The notes under the pieces: generated by a model
Seen by the model: only the letters and a program-made list of their open reading frames with translations
The model's database searches: none
What the model was told of the DNA's origin: nothing
Program-made: the position numbers and the translations under genes
Part shown: piece by piece, positions 1-7,136 of the stretch
Layout: every line of letters begins with the position of its first letter
Numbering within the stretch: the first letter of the stretch is position 1
Origin: Candidatus Uhrbacteria bacterium RIFCSPHIGHO2_02_FULL_53_13
GTDB taxonomy: Bacteria > Patescibacteriota > Patescibacteriia > UBA9934 > UBA11717
Direction: 5' to 3'
Length of the DNA stretch: 24,408 bases
NCBI GenBank assembly: GCA_001791035.1
Contig: MGDX01000024.1
Coordinates: forward strand, 1 to 24,408

Positions 1-5
1 CATAC

Positions 6-881
6 GTGATACATCATTCTATGTCCCTCATTGGCATCGGCGCTCTCATCGACCTGTCATGGGAGCACTACCGCAAGCATTTTGCAAACAATATCCGCAT
101 CACGGCGTGGTTTGGAGTGTTTGTTGTGCTCCACATCATTGCGGCGAGCTTTTACCCTATCGGCGCAGAGGAGCTGGATCGCGCGCTCACGGGCAGTGAG
201 TGGTTTGGCACCGCTTTATTTCTTATCAACACCATCATCATCCTGCCGATCGTGAGCATTTGGATGGTCAACGCCCTCATGTTACGCATTGACATTGATG
301 TTCGCGGTAAAAGCATGACCATGCACAAACTCGCCACAGAATCTTGGAAACTGTTTTTTCCGCAGTTATGGGTACGTGTTCTTGCCGCCATAGCGTTTGG
401 CATCGCCTTCGCAATTCCACTCATCCTCCTTTCAATCAGTTCGCAGTTCTTGAGTCAGGTATTGCCGTTTGGAGTATCTGTGCTCTTGATGTTTATCGGT
501 CTGTTGCTCTTTCTCATTCCGATAGCGCTCATGGTCTATCTCGCCTTCGTGTATTTTGCGTTTGTATTAGACAAGGCGCGCGGGCTTAACGCTCTCAAAG
601 CAAGCGCTACCAATGTTCGCGGCCATTTCTGGCCTGTCACGTGGCGACTCGTGCTGCCAAAATTACTGTATTTTGGTATTCTTCTTGCCGTACAATATCT
701 TCTTCTGATGCTCCTTGGCGTTCTCGTTGGAGCCATCGCAAGCGACGGCGATACTCTCTTGGCCGTACGTATCGATTGGATCGTGCAGCCCATCGTGTAC
801 ATGATCCTCATGATCTTCGCCTACCCAATGCTCTTTGTCACTGATTATCATATCTATCGATCTCTTACTCAAAATAGCTAG
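6..881 (+). CDS. multi-pass membrane protein, function unknown
   Basis: The protein has about six hydrophobic segments separated by short basic loops, starting near residue 35 and running to the C-terminus, with no catalytic motif that I recognise. Its pattern (an N-terminal 'W..Y+..F..N' stretch, then paired helices) resembles its downstream neighbour and the loose DUF975/glycerophosphodiester-phosphodiesterase-membrane-domain type of protein, but this is only a resemblance. The start is uncertain: a GTG lies at 6 and an ATG at 21, and the frame is still open at the window edge, so the true start may be upstream. No Shine-Dalgarno is visible before either codon. The stop codon is 5 bp before the next gene on the same strand, so the two are probably co-transcribed. 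Existence is confident; function is unknown. Confidence 0.8.
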   Translation: MIHHSMSLIGIGALIDLSWEHYRKHFANNIRITAWFGVFVVLHIIAASFYPIGAEELDRALTGSEWFGTALFLINTIIILPIVSIWMVNALMLRIDIDVRGKSMTMHKLATESWKLFFPQLWVRVLAAIAFGIAFAIPLILLSISSQFLSQVLPFGVSVLLMFIGLLLFLIPIALMVYLAFVYFAFVLDKARGLNALKASATNVRGHFWPVTWRLVLPKLLYFGILLAVQYLLLMLLGVLVGAIASDGDTLLAVRIDWIVQPIVYMILMIFAYPMLFVTDYHIYRSLTQNS

Positions 882-886
882 TCCCT

Positions 887-1591
887 ATGGCAGAAATCGT
901 TAAAAAACTCCCTAAATCACGTGAACTCGTGAGCCGTTCGTGGAGCGCGTACAAGTCTAACTGGCGCGTGTTTTGGAAGTACCTTTGGCTACTCACTTTA
1001 GGAAGCGTCGCGGCTACAATCCTTTTGTCTATTGAACAACTGGCAATCGTTGGTTTTCTGCTCGCCATTGGAGTTGCGATTTATGGCGTGTGGGTCAGCA
1101 TTGTGCTCACGCGAATCTCATACCAAACCATGGAGAACAATAAGCTCAACGAAAAGATGGCTCTCGACAACGCGTGGGGCCGATTTTGGCCTGTGGTTGG
1201 CGTTGGCATCGTCACGGGCCTCGTCACCTTTGCCGGTTTTATGGCGTTCATCGTCCCGGGTATCGTAGTAGGGCTTATGTACTTTGCGGCAAAGTATGGC
1301 GTCATCATTGATAACCAAAAAGTGCATGAAGCTATTTACAAGAGCGTCGAGCTCACGCGCGGCCGTAAGATGAACTTGTTCTGGACATTGCTCTGGGCCT
1401 ATGTGATCGTGGGACTCATTGGCTTGGTGATGGTCATTGTTCTTATCCTGATTGCATCAGCTATTCAACCAGCTATTGGTGTTAGTGAGTATTTTGTAAC
1501 TCAAGTGCCGTTGTCGATCGCAGAAATGCTCTTCCTGCCGTGGGCGCTTGGAATTGCCACCGGCGTTTATCTTGCTCTCAAGAAGGCCTAA
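887..1591 (+). CDS. multi-pass membrane protein, related in style to the upstream gene
   Basis: This 234-residue protein has about five to six hydrophobic helices (near residues 30-50, 53-75, 105-135, 165-190 and 200-230). The cytosolic-looking loop between them holds the motif 'VELTRGRKMNLFW'. Proteins of this shape (a helix pair, then a 'S.ELT+G+....F' loop, then helices) are common and mostly unannotated, DUF975-like. It follows the previous gene by 5 bp and is followed within 10 bp by an intrinsic terminator, so the two genes form the end of one operon. No signal peptide or enzyme motif is seen. A role in envelope homeostasis would be a guess. Confidence 0.85.
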   Translation: MAEIVKKLPKSRELVSRSWSAYKSNWRVFWKYLWLLTLGSVAATILLSIEQLAIVGFLLAIGVAIYGVWVSIVLTRISYQTMENNKLNEKMALDNAWGRFWPVVGVGIVTGLVTFAGFMAFIVPGIVVGLMYFAAKYGVIIDNQKVHEAIYKSVELTRGRKMNLFWTLLWAYVIVGLIGLVMVIVLILIASAIQPAIGVSEYFVTQVPLSIAEMLFLPWALGIATGVYLALKKA

Positions 1592-1600
1592 CCGCGCAAC

Positions 1601-1630
1601 AACCGAGCGTTTCCCAACCCTCGGTTTTTT
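1601..1630 (+). terminator. intrinsic terminator of the membrane-protein operon
   Basis: AACCGAG (1601-1607) pairs perfectly with CTCGGTT (1620-1626), and a run of six T follows, ending at 1630. The T run abuts the gatB -10 element, so termination of one operon and initiation of the next are packed into about 45 bp. Confidence 0.85.
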
Positions 1631-1638
1631 GCTATCAT
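1630..1638 (+). promoter_or_regulatory. extended -10 promoter of gatB
   Basis: TGCTATCAT fits the extended -10 pattern TGn-TATNNT. No good -35 is seen. The ATG of gatB is only 7 nt after the hexamer, so the predicted transcript starts at or next to the start codon and has no room for a Shine-Dalgarno. Confidence 0.6.
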
Positions 1639-1645
1639 CGCAACT

Positions 1646-3175
1646 ATGGAACATCGGCGTCTTGAAACAGTGATTGGGCTTGAAATCCACGTACAGCTTC
1701 GCACAAAGACGAAGATGTTTTGCGGTTGCGACAACGACGCGGAGCATGCGCCGCCAAACACGCTCTTGTGTCCCGTGTGCGTTGGACATCCCGGAACGCT
1801 TCCGTCACCCAATGCGCAGGCCATCCGGTACGCCGTTCGCATTGGTCTTGCTCTTGGATGCAAGATAAACTCTCCGATCTTCTTTGATCGCAAGCACTAT
1901 ATCTACCCTGATTTACCAAAGGGATATCAAATTTCGCAGTTTGACGTCCCCGTGTGCGGTGAGGGCCGTTTGCGCGTAGAAATCCCAAGCAGTAAGCATG
2001 GTGATATTGAGATTCGTATTGAGCGTGCGCATTTGGAGGAAGACGCCGCCAAGAACATCCATCGAAACGGCCAAACACTGGTGGACTTCAATCGCGCGGG
2101 AACGCCGCTGGTAGAAATTGTCACGCGGCCGGATTTTCGCTCGCCAAAAGAAGCGAAGGCGTTTTTGCAAGAACTGCGACGCATCATGCGCTACCTTGGC
2201 GTATCGAATGCGGATATGGAAAAAGGGCATCTACGCTGTGATGCCAACATTTCCCTGCGCCCCGTGGATGAGCGCGGGCTTCCGATCGGTCGTACGTACT
2301 ATCCAAAAACTGAAGTCAAGAACATGAACTCGTTCAAGGCCGTTGAGCGCGCGCTGGAATTTGAGATTGTCAGACAAACGGATTTGTGGAGTACCAACTC
2401 CCCTCCTGCTCAAACCACGACACGCGGCTGGAATGAGTCGAAGCAAACCACCGAGCTTCAACGCGTCAAAGAAGATTCCGCCGACTACCGCTATATGCGC
2501 GAGCCGGATATTCCGCCGATAGATTTGACGGACGCCATTGATGAAGAGAAGCACCGGTTGCCAGAGTTGCCGGCTGCCAAACGCGCTCGATTCAAGGATG
2601 AATATGGTTTTGGCACAAAAGATGTGTGGGCGTTGACCGACGAACCCTCGACGGCCGACTTTGTGGAACGCACGATGAGCGAACTGGTAAGCTGGCTCGT
2701 CGCGTCGCCCGATACGGACGGAACACCGGAAGAGATTGCGGAAGCGCATAGGCATGCGCTTGCCAAATTGGCGAGCACATGGATTGGCACCAAGCTCGTG
2801 GGCGTTCTTGCCGCGCGCGGCGAATCCATCTCAACGACGGATCTTTCCCCCGAGAACATGGCCGAGCTTATGCGCTTGGTGTTTGAGCGCAAGCTGAACA
2901 ACACGGCGGCCTTGACGGTTTTAGAGTACATGCTCGATTCCGGCCAAGGTCCCGAGACGGTGATGCAAGAGCGACAGCTCTCTTCGATGGACGACGAGAC
3001 GGCGCTCGGCGAGATTATCGACGGTATCCTCGCTAACCATCCAAGCCATGTAGACGACTACAAATCCGGAAAAACAGTTCTGCTTCAGTTTTTCGTTGGA
3101 ATGGTACAAAAAGAAACAGGGGGCAAAGCCAACCCGCATCTCACAAAATCAATCCTCGAAAAAAAGCTCCGCTAA
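1646..3175 (+). CDS. gatB: aspartyl/glutamyl-tRNA(Asn/Gln) amidotransferase subunit B
   Basis: GatB is the tRNA-binding kinase subunit of GatCAB, which converts Glu-tRNA(Gln) (and Asp-tRNA(Asn)) to the amidated form. The N-terminus 'ETVIGLEIHVQL' followed by 'KMFCGC' is the family signature, and 'FDRKHYIYPDLPKGYQISQ' and 'DFNRAGTPLVEIVT' are conserved blocks of the catalytic cradle. The last roughly 150 residues form the helical/YqeY tRNA-binding tail ('KLNNTAALTVLEYML' onward). At 509 residues it is slightly longer than the usual 475-500. The ATG at 1646 directly opens the conserved domain. gatA and gatC are not in this window. It is convergent with miaA and separated from it by a palindrome. 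A tRNA-Gln with a U1-A72 pair, the known bacterial GatCAB identity pair, is encoded about 6.7 kb away. Confidence 0.97.
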   Translation: MEHRRLETVIGLEIHVQLRTKTKMFCGCDNDAEHAPPNTLLCPVCVGHPGTLPSPNAQAIRYAVRIGLALGCKINSPIFFDRKHYIYPDLPKGYQISQFDVPVCGEGRLRVEIPSSKHGDIEIRIERAHLEEDAAKNIHRNGQTLVDFNRAGTPLVEIVTRPDFRSPKEAKAFLQELRRIMRYLGVSNADMEKGHLRCDANISLRPVDERGLPIGRTYYPKTEVKNMNSFKAVERALEFEIVRQTDLWSTNSPPAQTTTRGWNESKQTTELQRVKEDSADYRYMREPDIPPIDLTDAIDEEKHRLPELPAAKRARFKDEYGFGTKDVWALTDEPSTADFVERTMSELVSWLVASPDTDGTPEEIAEAHRHALAKLASTWIGTKLVGVLAARGESISTTDLSPENMAELMRLVFERKLNNTAALTVLEYMLDSGQGPETVMQERQLSSMDDETALGEIIDGILANHPSHVDDYKSGKTVLLQFFVGMVQKETGGKANPHLTKSILEKKLR

Positions 3176-3181
3176 AAACCC

Positions 3182-3222
3182 TGTGGATAAAGGGGCCTGT
3201 CCCCTTTATCCACATATCCACA
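3182..3222. repeat. palindrome built from DnaA-box 9-mers, copy 1
   Basis: The arms 3183-3195 and 3201-3213 (GTGGATAAAGGGG and its complement) pair perfectly around a 5-nt loop. The arms include TGTGGATAA (3182-3190) and TTATCCACA (3206-3214), both exact matches to the consensus DnaA box in inverted orientation. A third, 8/9 match (ATATCCACA) sits at 3214-3222. It lies between the convergent ends of gatB and miaA. On the minus strand the hairpin is followed by TTTTT, so it can also end miaA transcription. Confidence 0.8.
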
Positions 3223-3224
3223 GG

Positions 3225-4157
3225 TTAGAGAAATCCTCGTACTAGGGATTCCGCTTCATCAGCGGATGTCACCCATTGAATGCGGTTGTCGCGCTTAAAC
3301 CATGTCAACTGACGCTTTGCCAATCGACGTGAGTTTTTTTGTATTTCCACAATCATTTCTTCAAATCCAAGCTGTCCTTGCAAATAATCCACCACCTCGC
3401 GATACCCGATTCCCGTCATGGCAGACTTGGTTGGATCCACGCCGCGATCAATAAGCGCTTGCACCTCCTCCACGAGCCCGTACTGAACCATCTGCAACGT
3501 TCGACGATCTATGTGCTGATACAAAGCCTCGCGATACAACTCAATCCCCAACTGCAGAACGTCATATTTCGGTTCGCCATTTTTTCGAAGCTCTGAAAAC
3601 GGTTTTTGCGCCACCATACACACCTCAATTGCGCGAATGAGACGAAGTTTGTTGTTCTCATCAATGGAGAGCGCGCCGATTGGATCGCACGCCGCATACG
3701 TGTTTTGCAGTTCCACAAGCGACTTTTTTTGCAGACGTTCTCGCAACTCTGCGTTCCGCGCCACATCTGGAAACTGCAGATGATCAATCACCGCCTGAAC
3801 ATAGAGTCCCGTCCCGCCAACCAGAAACGGCACGCGACCGCGCGCCAAAATCTCGCCAATCGCTTCAAAAGCGCGGTGCTGATACTCTGCGGCCGTAAAC
3901 TCCTGATCCGGATCAAGGATGTCAACCAAGTGCTCAATCACGCCTGACTCAAGCACGTAGCGTGTGTCGCCGTTGATACGCTTCCACTCTCCAGGATCCT
4001 TAGCCGTACCAATATCAAGACCGCGATAAAGCTGGCGTGAGTCCGCACTGACAATCTCGCCGTTAAACGTTTGTGCGAGCACTTCAGCGATGCCGCTTTT
4101 GCCCGACGCCGTCGGTCCAACAATGGCAATCAGTTTGGGAAGTGCGTGTACATTCAT
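3225..4157 (-). CDS. miaA: tRNA dimethylallyltransferase
   Basis: MiaA transfers a dimethylallyl group to N6 of A37 in tRNAs that read UNN codons. The P-loop GPTASGKS is at residues 14-21, followed by the family block 'SADSRQLYRGLDIGTAK', then 'FLVGGTGLYVQAV' and 'TGIGYREVVDYL', and the C-terminal 'RRLAKRQLTWFKRD', all diagnostic. At 310 residues it is the normal length. The ATG at 4157 gives a start seven residues before the first beta strand. A -10 box (TATGAT) lies 8 nt upstream of it with no Shine-Dalgarno. It is convergent with gatB, and the stop codon is only 2 bp from the DnaA-box palindrome that probably terminates it. Confidence 0.97.
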   Translation of the reverse strand: MNVHALPKLIAIVGPTASGKSGIAEVLAQTFNGEIVSADSRQLYRGLDIGTAKDPGEWKRINGDTRYVLESGVIEHLVDILDPDQEFTAAEYQHRAFEAIGEILARGRVPFLVGGTGLYVQAVIDHLQFPDVARNAELRERLQKKSLVELQNTYAACDPIGALSIDENNKLRLIRAIEVCMVAQKPFSELRKNGEPKYDVLQLGIELYREALYQHIDRRTLQMVQYGLVEEVQALIDRGVDPTKSAMTGIGYREVVDYLQGQLGFEEMIVEIQKNSRRLAKRQLTWFKRDNRIQWVTSADEAESLVRGFL

Positions 4158-4165
4158 AGATACGC

Positions 4166-4192
4166 ATCATACACTGAAACGAATCTATTATA
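4166..4192 (-). promoter_or_regulatory. miaA promoter region with two -10-like boxes
   Basis: On the minus strand TATAAT (4192-4187) and TATGAT (4171-4166) occur in tandem. The second is 8 nt from the miaA ATG and would give a leaderless mRNA. The first would give a leader of about 25 nt with no Shine-Dalgarno. Confidence 0.5.
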
Positions 4193-4202
4193 GAAGCAAT
4201 TG

Positions 4203-4229
4203 CCCGCCGTCAAGATGAGTGACGGCGGG
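4203..4229. other. strong intergenic hairpin
   Basis: CCCGCCGTCA (4203-4212) pairs with TGACGGCGGG (4220-4229) around a 7-nt loop, 2 bp after the stop of the minus-strand gene 4232-4741. No T run follows on the minus strand, so it is either a weak terminator or an RNA 3'-end stabiliser. It also lies just upstream of the miaA promoter. Confidence 0.6.
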
Positions 4230-4231
4230 GA

Positions 4232-4741
4232 CTAGATCAAAGACGAGTGCGGACGCGCGCGCGACGCGTGCTGTGCCGCGTGGGCAAGCTGGAGAACAAC
4301 ATCTGCAGCCGCATCCATCACTTCCGTTGTAAGCTCACGCGCGCTGGCGCGAGCTCTGTTATCCTCATCCCCCAGAAGGGCGCTCAAAACGTGCTTCTGG
4401 GCATCAAGCCACAAGAGCCGTTGAGTCGCAACATGTCGCCTTGAAGGCGCATACCCTTCGGATTCCAGAAGCGCATCAAGCAACATCATCAAGCGCACTC
4501 GATACGAGTAGCTATAGATGACGCTCGGCGCAAACCGTCTCTCAAGAAGCGAGGTGTCGAGGGCATCGAGGCCGTTTCGACACATCGACTCCACAATGAC
4601 GCGGGCAAGTTGCCGCGCCGCAATCGGCAACCGAGATACTCTCTGCTTGCCTCGCGTATCAATACTCAACCCATCAATCCACCTCATAAGAGCTCGACGC
4701 TCTTTGAGTGCTCCGCTCACTTCTTCTACGGCAATGAGCAT
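4232..4741 (-). CDS. hypothetical alpha-helical protein
   Basis: This 169-residue protein is rich in Ala, Arg and Leu and looks all-helical, with no transmembrane segment and no motif that I recognise. The N-terminal half contains 'VSRLPIAARQLARVIVES' and the C-terminal half 'TEVMDAAADVVLQLAHAA', both amphipathic. The case for it being real is a good promoter (TTGACA plus a -10 box) whose predicted start falls at the ATG, an uninterrupted frame, and a hairpin right after the stop. It is divergent from the 741-residue unknown gene, and the 93-bp gap holds both promoters. A small DNA- or protein-binding regulator is possible but unproven. Confidence 0.7.
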   Translation of the reverse strand: MLIAVEEVSGALKERRALMRWIDGLSIDTRGKQRVSRLPIAARQLARVIVESMCRNGLDALDTSLLERRFAPSVIYSYSYRVRLMMLLDALLESEGYAPSRRHVATQRLLWLDAQKHVLSALLGDEDNRARASARELTTEVMDAAADVVLQLAHAAQHASRARPHSSLI

Positions 4742-4747
4742 GATTTG

Positions 4748-4776
4748 ACATTATGCGCAGTTTATGATTCTGTCAA
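4748..4776 (-). promoter_or_regulatory. promoter of the 169-residue gene
   Basis: The minus strand shows TTGACA (4776-4771), then either TAATGT at a 17-bp spacing (4753-4748) or CATAAT at 15 bp (4755-4750). The ATG at 4741 follows after 6 or 8 nt, which implies a leaderless transcript. Confidence 0.65.
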
Positions 4777-4802
4777 GGCGTACTGTTTCCATTCTTGTTC
4801 TG

Positions 4803-4811
4803 TGTTAGAAT
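4803..4811 (+). promoter_or_regulatory. extended -10 promoter of the 741-residue gene
   Basis: TGTTAGAAT matches TGn-TANAAT. The ATG at 4835 would lie about 17 nt after the predicted start point. No Shine-Dalgarno is present in that leader. Confidence 0.5.
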
Positions 4812-4834
4812 AGACGTATCCTTAACACTGTTTT

Positions 4835-7060
4835 ATGAACCATGAGTCATCCGCCGCTCGAAGAGCGGCCATTCACAGCGATCGCTTACCCGAAGACGAG
4901 CAGGTCAACGCCGCAGAGCGGGCCGCACGCTCCATGGAGCTCCCTCAAGATGAGGAACTTGATGCGTGGAGCGGCGAGGGCGAGCAACGTGAGTTTGTTT
5001 TCAAAGATCTCCGACAGCTCGAGCTGTTTGGACTTCCCGATGGCGCAACGGCACGGGAGGTTGAATCGGGCGTAGCGCTCGTCGAAGGCGCGCGCGGCGG
5101 CAAGGAGGTTTCCATGGAGGTGTCAACCAACATGCTCGCAAAAGCCGAGCGTTCGGTTGCTTTGTTTGATGTCGCAGAGGCGGCAACGAAGGCCTACTTC
5201 GCCGAGGGAGACGCTCGCGATACCGTAGCCCGTCAAGCACTGGAAATGTTGGTGCGCTATGTGGCATCAAAGGAGCCGAATGTTGACGCCGGAAAGAATT
5301 ACGTTATGGAGGCGGCCAGGAAGATGAGCGGCATGGAGAGCGTTACGGAAATTTTGAAATTCTCAAAGGATTTGGCGATGAAAGGTTGGGTGGAGCACAA
5401 CGTGCGCCCGGGAGAAACCGGAAAGCGCGGCGCAACGGGCGAGTTGAATCAGTCACTGCTTGAACTTGGATACGAACCGGAAGATGTCCAAGATTTGGGA
5501 GATGAGATTGGGGGTAATGTCGATGACTTTTTGAAAGCGGACAAACCTCCATCGCGCTTGGCAGGACTCAAAAAACTTTTGGGTTCCGGCATGGAAATTG
5601 TAAAGCAGTTAAAGTCGGAAAGCGCCGAGCTTATTGCCTCTGCTGGCAAAAAGGCTTACCTCAAAGGCATGGAGATGGCAGGTTCACTTGTGGCGTTAGC
5701 GGCCGATGCCGCTGTTGGCAAACAGCTAAAAAAGGATTTGGCGTTTGACATTAACTTCAAACTTTTTGGCACAGAGTCAACACCCGATGACATAGATGCC
5801 CTTGAAGCCGAACTGCTAGCCGCTATGGAAGGTGAAGATCCGACTGAACAAGAAATGGCCGAAATGGAAGTTGAAGCGGCAGAAATGGGTCCTGAACCAA
5901 CCGATGCAGAGATGGAGGATATCAAAGCTTTGCGCACGAAGATTGAAGCAGAAGAAGCGCGAAAGGCAAAAGAGAATGATGTTGCTGTTCGACCGGGGCA
6001 TGGAAGCCGACGAACCAGTCGGCCTGCGTCGCCCTATAGCGTCGGTATGGGAGATGTCCAAGCCCGCGCGCGGCACAATGAACAAGCTCGCGTTGCAGAA
6101 AGCGGCGCCGATTACTCGCTAAAGCAGAAGGCCGAAATGAGCAGAGATCAAGCCGTGCACGAACGTTATGCGCGCTTTGATGCGTTCATGAAGGATATTG
6201 ATAATCTCGACATTGTCAAGGGAAATCCGGAGCTTATGGATTTGTTGAAAATGAGTCCGGAAGATCGTCTATTAGATCGAGCTGTCATAAGAAACACTGG
6301 ATTCTTTGGCAAGTTAGGCGGCAAATATCGAGCGGCAAAGAAGCGCGCGGCAGAGTTTGACAGTTTGATGGCGCTCTATGAGCAACAGGCATCCTCTGGC
6401 AAGGGAATCGGTACGCGCAGTCCGCTTGGAATCCGTAAAATGCCGAGCGGTGATGTCGTGAGACCGTTCGAGGTAGGTGGGATGCCGCAAGAGCGCCGAG
6501 GCGCAGAGTCTCGTCGGAGTTTTGAAGATCCGACCGTTTCTCCGGAAAAAGCCGCCGAGTACTACAAGAATCTCCAAGAGTTACAAGAATTTATCAAGAA
6601 AGATATTCAAGAAAACCCGCGATTCTACGGAAGCGAGATTGGAAAGGACCTGATTGGCATCTTGGCCATGACCGGACAAGAGACTGTTGAGGCGAGTAGC
6701 AAGAGCGACAAAGAAGCCCTACAAAAGCAGATGAATCTTCTTGGGATGGCACAGCGTCGCCGCGAAATGGTTGAAAATCCGGAAAAGTTTTCAGCGATTC
6801 GCGCAAAGTTTGAGGTCTTGCAGGACGGACTGCAAGAGGCGCTTGAACAAGATCCTACAAACGTTGAGTTATCGGAAGGCGCGCCGCTTCTTGATTTGTC
6901 ACCGGACGACTATCTCATGGCGCAGGTTGATGACCGCAGACGATCACAAGTCCAGCGCTGGAATCGCCTGATTCAAAAAATGCAAATGCGCGTCAAGACT
7001 GCGGCGGATTTTCCAGAACCAGAGGCGATGGAACGAGGAGAAAATCGAGAGGCGGCATAA
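4835..7060 (+). CDS. large charged cytosolic protein, function unknown
   Basis: This is a 741-residue protein with no signal peptide and no clear transmembrane helix. It is dominated by charged helical stretches with coiled-coil character. Residues roughly 330-380 are extremely acidic and rich in Met and Glu ('EMAEMEVEAAEMG'), and a Ser/Arg-rich linker follows ('RPGHGSRRTSRPASPYS'). The last third ('SPEKAAEYYKNLQELQEF', 'KMQMRVKTAADFPE') is again helical. I recognise no catalytic motif or family. The frame is open throughout, an extended -10 precedes it and a strong terminator follows, so it is surely a gene. It could be a structural or scaffold protein; that is a guess. It is divergent from the 169-residue gene and convergent with thrS. 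Confidence 0.85.
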   Translation: MNHESSAARRAAIHSDRLPEDEQVNAAERAARSMELPQDEELDAWSGEGEQREFVFKDLRQLELFGLPDGATAREVESGVALVEGARGGKEVSMEVSTNMLAKAERSVALFDVAEAATKAYFAEGDARDTVARQALEMLVRYVASKEPNVDAGKNYVMEAARKMSGMESVTEILKFSKDLAMKGWVEHNVRPGETGKRGATGELNQSLLELGYEPEDVQDLGDEIGGNVDDFLKADKPPSRLAGLKKLLGSGMEIVKQLKSESAELIASAGKKAYLKGMEMAGSLVALAADAAVGKQLKKDLAFDINFKLFGTESTPDDIDALEAELLAAMEGEDPTEQEMAEMEVEAAEMGPEPTDAEMEDIKALRTKIEAEEARKAKENDVAVRPGHGSRRTSRPASPYSVGMGDVQARARHNEQARVAESGADYSLKQKAEMSRDQAVHERYARFDAFMKDIDNLDIVKGNPELMDLLKMSPEDRLLDRAVIRNTGFFGKLGGKYRAAKKRAAEFDSLMALYEQQASSGKGIGTRSPLGIRKMPSGDVVRPFEVGGMPQERRGAESRRSFEDPTVSPEKAAEYYKNLQELQEFIKKDIQENPRFYGSEIGKDLIGILAMTGQETVEASSKSDKEALQKQMNLLGMAQRRREMVENPEKFSAIRAKFEVLQDGLQEALEQDPTNVELSEGAPLLDLSPDDYLMAQVDDRRRSQVQRWNRLIQKMQMRVKTAADFPEPEAMERGENREAA

Positions 7061-7069
7061 GTACGCCAC

Positions 7070-7097
7070 AAAACACGGGCAATCAGGCCCGTGTTTT
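7070..7097. terminator. intrinsic terminator after the 741-residue gene
   Basis: AAAACACGGGC (7070-7080) pairs perfectly with GCCCGTGTTTT (7087-7097) around a 6-nt loop. The A and T arms make it usable from both strands, so it can also back up termination of thrS. Confidence 0.85.
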
Positions 7098-7103
7098 GCT
7101 TCC

Positions 7104-7136
7104 TGTGGATAAAGGGGTTAGACCTCTTTATCCACA
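7104..7136. repeat. palindrome built from DnaA-box 9-mers, copy 2
   Basis: Arms 7104-7117 and 7123-7136 pair with one mismatch around the loop 7118-7122. TGTGGATAA (7104-7112) and TTATCCACA (7128-7136) are exact, inverted DnaA boxes. The thrS stop codon (7118-7120) sits in the loop, and the right arm encodes the last residues of ThrRS (GVDKEV), so the repeat overlaps coding sequence. Confidence 0.8.
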
